A stretch of DNA of 10,635 nucleotides from NCBI GenBank assembly GCA_035341015.1, contig DAOQUL010000105.1, positions 1 to 10,635 on the forward strand. Direction: 5' to 3'. Source of the stretch: JAKQIM01 sp029557965 (GTDB lineage: Bacteria; Chloroflexota; Anaerolineae; Anaerolineales; UBA4823). The first letter of the stretch is position 1; each line of letters begins with the position of its first letter. This document shows, in pieces, positions 1-6,013 of the stretch. The position numbers and the translations under genes are program-made. The notes beneath the pieces were generated by a model. That model was not told the origin of the DNA, made no database searches, and was given only the letters and a program-made list of their open reading frames with translations.

Positions 1-260
1 TTCCCCAGGTACAGCCCGCCCCATCCAGCCAGGTAGGTCGCAGCAATGGAGGCGCTGCCGCTGTGGGTAGGGGAAGGGTTATTCAAATTAGCGCTCGTAT
101 CCCAAGACCAATCGCCCCAATCCGCCGCCAGCGCATCGCCGTAAATGACCAGGTCTGCGGCGGCCCGGGCCGGGGTGAGTGTGGCATTGGCCAGGCAGGC
201 CAGGGCCAGGAAGATCACAGAGGCAGATAAAACCAGGGGCAGCAGGCGTTTGGTCAACAT
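1..260 (-). CDS. Secreted protein, N-terminal part (runs off left edge)
   Basis: The first 86 codons of a minus-strand gene are visible; the rest lies beyond base 1. The start is ATG at 260-258, preceded by a strong SD (AAAGGAG, + positions 273-267) at 6 nt spacing. The protein opens with a basic n-region (MLTKR), a hydrophobic stretch at about residues 6-24 and a likely signal peptidase site after the ATLTPARA-type segment near residues 33-36, so it is probably exported. The mature part begins LVIYGDALAADWGDWSWD and continues with N, SPTHSGSASI and WGGLYLG motifs. I associate this style with beta-sandwich modules at the start of extracellular proteins of Chloroflexota, but cannot name a family or enzyme activity from so short a piece. 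It is divergent from ansA. I am confident that it is a real exported protein and do not know its function. Confidence 0.72.
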   Translation of the reverse strand, partial: MLTKRLLPLVLSASVIFLALACLANATLTPARAAADLVIYGDALAADWGDWSWDTSANLNNPSPTHSGSASIAATYLAGWGGLYLG

Positions 261-281
261 AGGGCACTCCTTTGTTGAGAA

Positions 282-287
282 ATTATA
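282..287 (-). promoter_or_regulatory. -10 box for the secreted-protein gene
   Basis: A perfect TATAAT reads on the minus strand at 287-282, 21 nt upstream of the ATG and 8 nt upstream of the SD. No good -35 is found 16-18 nt further up. A small perfect palindrome (TTGCCGGGCAA, 305-315) occupies that place and could be a regulator site instead. Confidence 0.45.
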
Positions 288-356
288 CAACCTTTGGCCT
301 GTCATTGCCGGGCAAGCCAGCCTGCCGGTCACTCGTCCCAAGCAGGGGCAACGCGA

Positions 357-362
357 TATAAT
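357..362 (+). promoter_or_regulatory. -10 box for the ansA operon
   Basis: A perfect TATAAT (inside GCGATATAATTC) lies 20 nt upstream of the ansA GTG start, leaving room for a short leader and the SD at 373-377. No recognisable TTGACA is found 16-18 nt upstream. The same GATATAAT context recurs before the gene at 9759, which supports its use as a -10 in this genome. Confidence 0.45.
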
Positions 363-372
363 TCATTCACCT

Positions 373-377
373 GGAGG
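373..377 (+). promoter_or_regulatory. ansA ribosome binding site, favours a GTG start
   Basis: GGAGG at 373-377 sits 5 nt before GTG at 383 but 14 nt before the in-frame ATG at 392. Spacing therefore favours GTG 383 as the start. The two options differ by only three residues. Confidence 0.6.
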
Positions 378-382
378 GTACA

Positions 383-1456
383 GTGATCTCAATGCCCAAC
401 GACCAATCTGCTTCAGCTTCGCCAGCGCGGGTTTGCATCTTATACACCGGCGGCACGATCGGCATGCGCAAGACACCCGATGGGTACCTGCCCGCGCCCG
501 GTTACCTGGCAGCACAGATGACCGTGCTGAATGAATTTAACAACCCCGCGCTGCCCGAATACGAGATCATTGAGTTCGAGCCGCTGCTCGATTCGTCCAA
601 TATGCGCCCCGATGACTGGCTGAAGATCGCCGGCTGCATCCAAGAGCAATACGCGCACCACGATGGTTTCGTGGTGGTGCACGGCACCGATACCATGGCT
701 TACAGTGCTTCGGCGCTGGCCTTTTTGCTGGAGGGCCTGGGCAAGCCCGTCATCCTGACCGGCTCGCAGATCCCGCTGTGCGAGGTGCGCAATGACGCGG
801 TGGAGAACCTGGTTACGGCCCTGCTGATTGCCGGACATTACCCGGTGCCAGAGGTGTGCCTGTACTTTGGCGGCAAGCTGCTGCGCGGCTGCCGCTCGGT
901 AAAGGTGAATGCCAGCGGGCTAAGCGCCTTCGATTCGCCCAACTACCCGCCCCTGGGCACGGCCGGGATCGACCTGGTGATGAACTGGAGCGCTATCACG
1001 CCGCCGCCCGGCGAAGGAACTGCCCTACACATCACCGAGAACTGCCGCCCCATGGTAGCTGTGCTTAAGCTCTTCCCGGGCATAGCCCCCTGGATGGTTG
1101 AAAGCTTCCTGCGCCCGCCCCTGCAAGGGGCCGTACTGGAGGCCTATGGGGTAGGCGGCGCACCCGATAACGACGATGCCCTGATCTCGGCCTTCCAACA
1201 GGCAACGGCGCAGGGCATTATCGTGGTCAGCATCACACAGTGCCGGCAGGGCATGGTCAACCTGGCCAGCTACGCCACCGGCACTCGCCTGGCGCGCGCC
1301 GGTGTGATCAGCGGCATGGATATGACCAGCGAGGCAGCCCTGGCCAAGCTGTTCTACCTGCTGGGTAAAGAAATCCCGCTCGCACAGGTGAAAGAAATGA
1401 TGTCGCAAAACCTGCGCGGCGAGCTGACCCCGGCCAACCCTCCATGGAAAAGGTGA
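383..1456 (+). CDS. ansA: Type I (cytoplasmic) L-asparaginase
   Basis: This protein hydrolyses L-asparagine to L-aspartate and ammonia in the cytoplasm. It is 357 residues from GTG, close to the family's usual 330-350. The N-terminal catalytic motif YTGGTIG carries the nucleophile Thr25. The second motif HGTDTMAYSASAL supplies Thr102 and Asp103, and Lys173 in RGCRSVKVNASG completes the second triad (E. coli AnsA Thr14, Thr91, Asp92, Lys163). Other type I signatures are GSQIPLCEVRNDAVENL, FDSPNYPPL, ITQCRQGMVNL, YATGTRLARAGVISG and the ending SQNLRGELTP, all near-matches to E. coli AnsA. There is no signal peptide, unlike periplasmic type II enzymes. It heads a forward gene array and ends 4 nt before the cyclase-like gene. 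A GatD-like or glutaminase role is less likely given how closely the motifs follow AnsA. Confidence 0.95.
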   Translation: MISMPNDQSASASPARVCILYTGGTIGMRKTPDGYLPAPGYLAAQMTVLNEFNNPALPEYEIIEFEPLLDSSNMRPDDWLKIAGCIQEQYAHHDGFVVVHGTDTMAYSASALAFLLEGLGKPVILTGSQIPLCEVRNDAVENLVTALLIAGHYPVPEVCLYFGGKLLRGCRSVKVNASGLSAFDSPNYPPLGTAGIDLVMNWSAITPPPGEGTALHITENCRPMVAVLKLFPGIAPWMVESFLRPPLQGAVLEAYGVGGAPDNDDALISAFQQATAQGIIVVSITQCRQGMVNLASYATGTRLARAGVISGMDMTSEAALAKLFYLLGKEIPLAQVKEMMSQNLRGELTPANPPWKR

Positions 1457-1458
1457 TC
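1450..1458 (+). promoter_or_regulatory. SD overlapping the ansA stop codon
   Basis: AAGGTGATC (1450-1458) overlaps the ansA TGA (1454-1456) and matches the 3' half of the canonical anti-SD complement (AGGAGGTGATC) without a gap. It ends 2 nt before ATG 1461. This supports both the start choice and translational coupling to ansA. Confidence 0.5.
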
Positions 1459-1460
1459 CT

Positions 1461-2299
1461 ATGGATATTCCTATCGAATGGCTATTAGAGGGCGAGGCGT
1501 GGGTGGTCTACCGCACGCGGCGCGACCTGCTGGGCGAGGCAGAAGAGGCTCCGGCAGTGTTTGCGGCGCGGCAGGCCATGCTGGCATCGCCGCTGGTGCA
1601 GGGTCTGCTGGCTGACCTGGCCGGCTGGCCCGGCCAGCCGCTCGCCAGCCACAAGAGCGCCAGCCAGCTCTTCCACAAGCTGACCCTGGCGGCCGACTTG
1701 GGGCTGAACGCTCATGACCCCGGCATGGGAGAGGTTATAGAACGCATCCTGGCCCTCCAATCTGAAGAGGGGCCCTTCCAACTGCCGATGAACATCGGGG
1801 CCGCGCATGGCGGAAGCGGGCAGGACCAATGGGCCTGGGCTTTGTGCGACGCGCCGCTGGTGGTATATGGGCTGGCCAGGTTGGGGCTGGCAGAGCACCC
1901 GCAAGTGCAGTCGGCAAGCCAGGCCCTGGTGGGCTTGGTGCGTGAGAACGGCTGGCCTTGCGCGGTGTCGAAAACGCTGGGCAAGTGGCGCGGACCAGGC
2001 CGCAGAGAAGACCCTTGCCCCTTTGCCACCCTGGCCATGCTCAAGCTGCTGACCGCGCACAGCCTACCCGAACACCAGGCAGCGGCCCGCGCCGGCGCCG
2101 AGGCCCTGCTTTCGCTCTGGCAAAACAGCCATGAGCGCCACCCATATATCTTTTACATGGGCAGCGATTTCCGCAAACTTAAGATGCCCTTGGTGTGGTA
2201 CGATTTGATGCACGTACTGGAAGTGCTGACGCAGTTCGATTGGTTAAAGGGTGATCCACGCCTGGGCGAAATGTTGGCGCTTTTGCAAAGCAAAGCTGA
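1461..2299 (+). CDS. Prenyltransferase/squalene-cyclase-like protein, cut by assembly gap
   Basis: About 279 residues are visible before the run of Ns, so the C-terminus is missing. The sequence resembles alpha/alpha-toroid proteins of the prenyltransferase and squalene cyclase superfamily: repeated helical segments with Gly-Trp turns, for example QDQWAWALCDAPLVVYGLARLGL (residues about 121-143, given here only as a landmark by its W and CDAP residues), then ENGWPC, GKWRGPGR, DPCPFATLAMLKLL, and later FYMGSDFRKLKMPLVWYD. I do not see a DxDD-type catalytic motif in the visible part, so it may bind or scaffold rather than cyclise terpenes. I do not recognise a specific function. It lies 4 nt after ansA with an SD overlapping the ansA stop, so the two are probably co-translated. 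The single reading frame that continues through the Ns into a GNAT domain is a gap artefact. Confidence 0.7.
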
Positions 2300-2399
2300 N
2301 NNNNNNNNNNNNNNNNNNNNNNNNNNNNNNNNNNNNNNNNNNNNNNNNNNNNNNNNNNNNNNNNNNNNNNNNNNNNNNNNNNNNNNNNNNNNNNNNNNN
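2300..2399. other. Assembly gap of exactly 100 Ns
   Basis: Exactly 100 undetermined bases, the customary placeholder for a scaffold join of unknown length. The gap hides the 3' end of the cyclase-like gene and the 5' end of the following GNAT gene. The missing DNA is probably longer than 100 bases, since it must hold a stop, a spacer and a start as well as coding sequence for both proteins. Confidence 0.97.
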
Positions 2400-2870
2400 T
2401 TGATGGAGCTCTATCTCTACGATTTCAGCGAGTTTGACGGCGCCGAAGTGGGGCCATTTGGCCTGTATGAGTACCCGTACCTGGATCACTACTGGACCGA
2501 GCCCAACCGCTTCCCCTTTATGATCCGGGTGGATGGGCGCCTGGCCGGATTTGTGCTGGTGACGCGTTACAATTACTTCACCGAGGAGTATAATGCCCCG
2601 GATGGCAGCAGCCCGTGGGTAATTGCCGAGTTCTTCATTATGCGCAATTTTCGCCGCCAGGGCATCGGCGAAGCAGTGGCCCGCCTGACCTTTGACCGCT
2701 TCGCTGGCGATTGGCAAGTAGGCCAGATCGCCAGCAACCCCAATGCCACAGCTTTCTGGCGCAAAGTGATTGACCGCTATACCAGCGGGCAGTACCAGGA
2801 GATTTTTTTGGATACAGAAAACTGGCATGGCCCGGTACAGAGTTTCTCGTCGCCGCCCAAAAGCGAATAA
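2400..2870 (+). CDS. GNAT-family N-acetyltransferase, N-terminus lost in gap
   Basis: The visible 156 residues form most of a GNAT acetyltransferase that would move an acetyl group from acetyl-CoA to an unknown amine. The visible part opens LMELYLYDFSEFDG, a segment that normally follows a short N-terminal strand, so roughly 10-20 residues are probably missing. A central strand pair (PFMIRVDGRLAGFVLV, about 39-54) leads to the acetyl-CoA motif A: IAEFFIMRNFRRQGIGEAVA (about 75-94), with the R-R-Q-G-I-G-E-A pyrophosphate loop at 85-92. ASNPNATAFWRKV (about 111-123) is the motif B asparagine and helix region. The frame matches the cyclase-like ORF across the Ns by chance or by gap length only. 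The next gene begins 57 nt downstream. The substrate cannot be read from the sequence. Confidence 0.82.
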   Translation: MMELYLYDFSEFDGAEVGPFGLYEYPYLDHYWTEPNRFPFMIRVDGRLAGFVLVTRYNYFTEEYNAPDGSSPWVIAEFFIMRNFRRQGIGEAVARLTFDRFAGDWQVGQIASNPNATAFWRKVIDRYTSGQYQEIFLDTENWHGPVQSFSSPPKSE

Positions 2871-2927
2871 AACTGCCACAATGATTGATCTATTATTCAC
2901 GATCCACCCTCCACTCAAGGAACTTCC

Positions 2928-3686
2928 ATGTCCAAACCCCTGATCGGCGTAACCACCACCCACCTGCCCAGCAAAAGCGGCCATCCTTTGTTGACGGCCG
3001 CCGAAGCCTATACGCAGTCAATTCAACATGCCGGAGGTCTGCCGGTGCTGCTGCCATTGGACATGGACCAGGAAGAAATGCAAGCCCTGCTGGAACACCT
3101 GGATGGCGTACTGCTGACCGGCGGCGGAGATATGGACCCAGCGCGCTATGGGGGCCAGCCTCACCCCAAAGTCTACGATGTGGATGCGGTGCGCGATCGG
3201 ATGGAGTTAGATCTCACCCACCTGGCGATCGAACAGCACAAACCTTTCTTGTGCATCTGCCGCGGCTTCCAGGTGCTCAACGTGGCCCTGGGCGGCAGCC
3301 TGTACGAACACATTGAAGACCAGCACGCCGGGGCACTGAAGCACGATTACTTTCCCAATTATCCCCGCAGTTACCTGGCGCACAACATCCAGGTCAAGGC
3401 CAGGTGCCGCCTGGCCTCCATTTTCAACCTGGATGAGCAGGATGGGGTGCTGCCGGTGAACAGCCTGCATCACCAGGGTGTGCGCCAGGTCGGAACAGGC
3501 CTGGAGATCACGGCCCTGGCCCCAGATGGCATCGTGGAAGCGGTAGAACTGCCGGATCACCCCTTTGGCCTGGCTGTGCAGTGGCACCCCGAATGGATGC
3601 AAGAGGTGGTTTCTCCCAACGGCCAATACCCCATGCGCCGGCTCTTCCAGGCCTTCATCCAAAGCGCCAAAGGAGACCTGAAATGA
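2928..3686 (+). CDS. Peptidase C26 / PuuD-like gamma-glutamyl hydrolase
   Basis: A 252-residue class I glutamine-amidotransferase-fold hydrolase of the peptidase C26 type. Members include PuuD (gamma-glutamyl-GABA hydrolase), which cleaves gamma-glutamyl amides to free glutamate. The family opening KPLIGVTTT is followed by an oxyanion-loop motif VLLTGGGDMDPARYGG (about 61-76), the nucleophile elbow CICRGFQVLNVALGGSLY with Cys111, NSLHHQGV (about residues 179-186), and the C-terminal triad partners His220 and Glu222 in AVQWHPEW. All three catalytic residues are present and the length is typical. AAGGAA at 2917-2922, 5 nt before ATG 2928, supports the start. Its stop overlaps the murI start by 4 nt (ATGA). 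The exact substrate is unknown; a gamma-glutamyl peptide or amide is a fair guess. Confidence 0.88.
   Translation: MSKPLIGVTTTHLPSKSGHPLLTAAEAYTQSIQHAGGLPVLLPLDMDQEEMQALLEHLDGVLLTGGGDMDPARYGGQPHPKVYDVDAVRDRMELDLTHLAIEQHKPFLCICRGFQVLNVALGGSLYEHIEDQHAGALKHDYFPNYPRSYLAHNIQVKARCRLASIFNLDEQDGVLPVNSLHHQGVRQVGTGLEITALAPDGIVEAVELPDHPFGLAVQWHPEWMQEVVSPNGQYPMRRLFQAFIQSAKGDLK
3669..3675 (+). promoter_or_regulatory. murI ribosome binding site inside the C26 gene
   Basis: AAAGGAG at 3669-3675, 7 nt before ATG 3683, decides the murI start. The reading frame stays open upstream to 3581, but that extension lies wholly inside the C26 gene and would put non-family residues before the conserved MIGIFDSGVGG opening. 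Confidence 0.75.
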
Positions 3687-4522
3687 TCGGCATCTTCGAC
3701 TCGGGCGTGGGGGGGCTGTCGGTGCTGAGGGCGATCAACCAGCAGATGCCTCACGAACCTTTTATCTACCTGGCCGACCAGGCCAATGTGCCCTACGGCT
3801 CTCGCTCGCTGGATGAGGTGCGCGGCTTTGCCGAGGGCATCAGCCGCTATCTGCTGGGGCAGGGCTGCAAGTTGATCGTGGTGGCCTGCAACGCCGCCTC
3901 AGCGGCAGCCCTGCACCATCTACGCCATGCCTTCCCTGAGACACCCTTTGTGGGCATGGAACCGGCAGTGAAGCCGGCGGCTGAACATACCCACAGCGGC
4001 GTGGTGGGGGTGCTGGCTACCCCGGCTACCTTCCAGGGAGCGCTGTATGCCTCGGTGGTAGAGCGCTTCGCCCAGGGGGTGAAACTCATGCAGCACACCT
4101 GCCCCGGCCTGGTACAGCAGATCGAGGCCGGGCAGTTAGACACACAGGCAACGCGCCGCATCTTAGAAGATGCTTTGAAGCCTATGCTGGCCGAAGGGAT
4201 CGATACGGTGGTGCTTGGCTGTACGCACTACCCTTTTGTCATTCCCCTCATCCGCGAGATTGCCGGAGAGCAGGTGCGCGTGGTAGACCCGGCCCCGGCT
4301 GTGGCGCGCCAGGTGGGGCGCATCTTAGACAGCCAGGGCCTGCACGACCTGGATGCTTACTGGCAAAGCGACCTGATGGGCCAGGCTCCTGCCCGGCGAT
4401 TCTTGACCACCGGCGACCCCCAGCAACTGGCCGCAATGCTGCCGCACCTGCTGGGGAAAGAGGCAGGGACCGTCGAGGGACTAAAATGGCAGTCAGGTCA
4501 TTTACTAGAAATATCATCATAA
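3683..4522 (+). CDS. murI: Glutamate racemase
   Basis: It converts L-glutamate to D-glutamate for peptidoglycan stem peptides, using two cysteines as acid/base without a cofactor. The 279-residue length is typical. The opening IGIFDSGVGGLSVLRAI supplies Asp6 and Ser7; YLADQANVPYGSRS (about 29-42) is the conserved substrate loop; the first catalytic Cys69 lies in VVACNAASAAAL; MEPAVKPA and VLATPATF follow; the second catalytic Cys180 lies in LGCTHYPF next to His182. Odd point: family members usually read CNT at the first cysteine, where the Thr helps bind glutamate, but here it is CNA (Ala71). The next residues are otherwise conserved. Translation is probably coupled to the C26 hydrolase through ATGA. 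The GNAT gene follows after 17 nt. Confidence 0.94.
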   Translation: MIGIFDSGVGGLSVLRAINQQMPHEPFIYLADQANVPYGSRSLDEVRGFAEGISRYLLGQGCKLIVVACNAASAAALHHLRHAFPETPFVGMEPAVKPAAEHTHSGVVGVLATPATFQGALYASVVERFAQGVKLMQHTCPGLVQQIEAGQLDTQATRRILEDALKPMLAEGIDTVVLGCTHYPFVIPLIREIAGEQVRVVDPAPAVARQVGRILDSQGLHDLDAYWQSDLMGQAPARRFLTTGDPQQLAAMLPHLLGKEAGTVEGLKWQSGHLLEISS

Positions 4523-4539
4523 AAAAAGGAAACTGATCC

Positions 4540-5172
4540 ATGTTTGAAATACTGCTCAACAAAAGTGTCCGCATCGAAAGCAAGCGTCTCTTCTTGCGCC
4601 CTTTCCAGGCCAGCGACGCCGAATGGTACTATGCCATGAGCCTGAAAAACAAAGAACACCTGCGGCGCTATGAATTTGGCAACCCGGTGATGACGATCGA
4701 AAGCGTCGAAGATGCCAGGAAGGTGTTGGTGGGGATGTCGCTGGATTGGGGGAAAAATTTCTTCCTGGGTGCTTTTAACCGGCAGAATGGTGAATTCATC
4801 GCCCAGATCTATATTGGGGTGGTCAATTGGGGCCTGCCCGAATACCGGGTGGGCTATTTCGTCGAGCAGGGTCACGAGGGCCAGGGATATGTCACCGAGG
4901 CGGTATTGGCGGCCCTGGATTTCATCTTTGAGACCCTGGGCGCTCAACGCGCCTCGCTGGAATGCAGTGACACCAATTCACGCAGTTATCACGTGGCCGA
5001 GCGCTGCGGCATGCTGCGAGAGGCGCATTTCCGCCAGAACAAACATACACCCGATGGGGCTGTCGAAGGGACCTTGTTCTTCGGCATGTTGCGCAGCGAA
5101 TGGGAAGCCCGGCGGGCATACAAACCGGCTGCCATCACCTTGTCGCCGGCAATCTCTAGCCCGGGTGAATAA
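4540..5172 (+). CDS. RimJ/RimL-type GNAT N-acetyltransferase
   Basis: A 210-residue GNAT acetyltransferase of the RimJ/RimL style. It begins with the usual strand and basic turn IESKRLFLRPFQASDAEWYY (about 12-31), followed by a central sheet region with FIAQIYIGVVNW (about 86-97) and the acetyl-CoA motif GYFVEQGHEGQGYVTEAVLA (about 105-124) carrying the Q/R-x-x-G-x-G/A loop. The C-terminal half has the N-x-x-S-x-x-x-x-x-x-x-G pattern as NSRSYHVAERCGMLREA. Such enzymes acetylate protein N-termini, ribosomal proteins or small amines including some drugs; the substrate is not evident here. AAGGA at 4526-4530 lies 9 nt before ATG 4540. The gene sits 17 nt after murI and is probably in the same transcript. 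It is unrelated in detail to the GNAT at 2400-2870, so the two are not a simple tandem duplication. Confidence 0.88.
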   Translation: MFEILLNKSVRIESKRLFLRPFQASDAEWYYAMSLKNKEHLRRYEFGNPVMTIESVEDARKVLVGMSLDWGKNFFLGAFNRQNGEFIAQIYIGVVNWGLPEYRVGYFVEQGHEGQGYVTEAVLAALDFIFETLGAQRASLECSDTNSRSYHVAERCGMLREAHFRQNKHTPDGAVEGTLFFGMLRSEWEARRAYKPAAITLSPAISSPGE

Positions 5173-5212
5173 GCATGGATCACAAGTATCATTTGCGCAA
5201 CATTTCGGGTTT

Positions 5213-5216
5213 GGAG
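5213..5216 (+). promoter_or_regulatory. Ribosome binding site setting the TSUP start
   Basis: GGAG at 5213-5216, 5 nt before ATG 5222, picks this start. The frame stays open upstream to 4712 inside the GNAT gene, but that extension has no membrane-protein character and no SD. Confidence 0.55.
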
Positions 5217-5221
5217 ATTCA

Positions 5222-6004
5222 ATGGAGCTGAGCATCTTACAGTACGCCCTGGTGACCCTGGCAGCGGTGGCTGCGGGGATGATCAATGCCCTGGCGGGTG
5301 GTGGTACGCTCATCACCTTCCCCATGCTCACCGCAGTGGGCATACCGGCTGTGGTATCGAACGTGACCAACACGGTGGCCCTGCTGCCCGGTTACCTGGG
5401 TGGGACCTTCGCCCAGGCCAAGGACCTGAAGGGCCAAGAGAAACGCCTGTGGTTTGCCTTACCGGCCGGGCTGGTAGGGGGCTTATTGGGCGGGCTGCTG
5501 CTGATCAATACGGGCGAGAAACTGTTCAGCGACCTGGTACCCTTCTTGATCCTGCTGGCCTCGGGCCTGTTGGCACTGCAAAACCCCGTGCGCGCCTGGC
5601 TGACCCGGCGCGCCGCCGATGGGCAGCACAAACCCCTGGCAGATGCCTGGGCTGCCCTGCCCATTGGCCTGGCGGCAGTGTACGGCGGCTACTTCGGCGC
5701 GGGGCTGAGCGTCATCATCCTGGCCGTGTTGGGCCTGGTGATTGACGACAACCTGACCCGCCTGAATGCCATCAAGCAGATCATTTCTTTTGCCACTAAC
5801 CTGGCAGCCGCCATCTTCTTTGTCTTCTCAGGCAAAGTGTTGTGGCCGGTGGCATTGATCATGATGGTCGGTGCGCTGATCGGCGGCGCCTTGGGCGGAA
5901 AGCTGGCCGGCAAGGTCAAGCCCGCCACCCTGCGCTGGCTGGTGGTCACCATCGGGGTGATCGTGGGCCTGATCTACCTGGTCAAAAACTTCTTTCTTTC
6001 TTGA
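5222..6004 (+). CDS. TauE/SafE (TSUP) family membrane exporter
   Basis: A 260-residue integral membrane protein of the TauE/SafE family, also called TSUP. Members move organic or inorganic sulfur anions such as sulfite, sulfoacetate or taurine-derived products, and some other anions. The family's two related halves are visible. The first has AAGMINALAGGGTLITFPML (about 17-36), with its Gly-rich loop followed by GIPAVVSNVTNT. The second has YGGYFGAGLSVIILAVLGL (about 154-172) followed by NLTRLNAIKQIISFATNLAA. About eight hydrophobic segments can be counted, near 7-27, 30-58, 78-96, 103-120, 143-163, 166-174 with 186-203, 207-229 and 238-256. There is a 49-nt spacer after the GNAT gene. The gene ends 9 nt from the convergent ABC exporter gene. 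No sulfur-metabolism neighbour is present to name the substrate. Confidence 0.9.
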   Translation: MELSILQYALVTLAAVAAGMINALAGGGTLITFPMLTAVGIPAVVSNVTNTVALLPGYLGGTFAQAKDLKGQEKRLWFALPAGLVGGLLGGLLLINTGEKLFSDLVPFLILLASGLLALQNPVRAWLTRRAADGQHKPLADAWAALPIGLAAVYGGYFGAGLSVIILAVLGLVIDDNLTRLNAIKQIISFATNLAAAIFFVFSGKVLWPVALIMMVGALIGGALGGKLAGKVKPATLRWLVVTIGVIVGLIYLVKNFFLS

Positions 6005-6013
6005 TCTGTGATC

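Noticed and set aside
145..534. Forward open frame across the left divergent region
   Set aside because: It overlaps the minus-strand signal-peptide gene and the start of ansA out of frame, and crosses both -10 boxes.
440..838. Open frame antisense to ansA
   Set aside because: The forward strand encodes a full-length asparaginase with all catalytic motifs. The antisense frame has no recognisable domain.
1461..2870. A 469-residue cyclase-GNAT fusion protein
   Set aside because: The frame passes through 100 Ns, which carry no information. Each half looks like an independent family missing one end, so I annotated two partial genes.
2868..2896. A promoter before the C26 gene using TATTAT at 2891-2896
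   Set aside because: The -10 is fair, but the bases 16-18 nt upstream do not resemble a -35. In AT-rich spacer DNA this is weak, so I did not list it.
3581..3682. Longer N-terminus for MurI
   Set aside because: The extension lies inside the C26 gene, shows no family likeness, and the SD AAAGGAG sits 7 nt before ATG 3683, where the conserved FDSGVGG opening begins.
4712..5221. Longer N-terminus for the TSUP exporter
   Set aside because: It overlaps the GNAT gene in another frame and is Trp/Arg-rich like a shadow frame. An SD supports ATG 5222.
5175..5231. An 18-residue ORF in the GNAT-TSUP spacer (starts MDHKYHL)
   Set aside because: It lacks an SD, overlaps the TSUP start and has no regulatory-leader features such as a codon run or attenuator hairpin.
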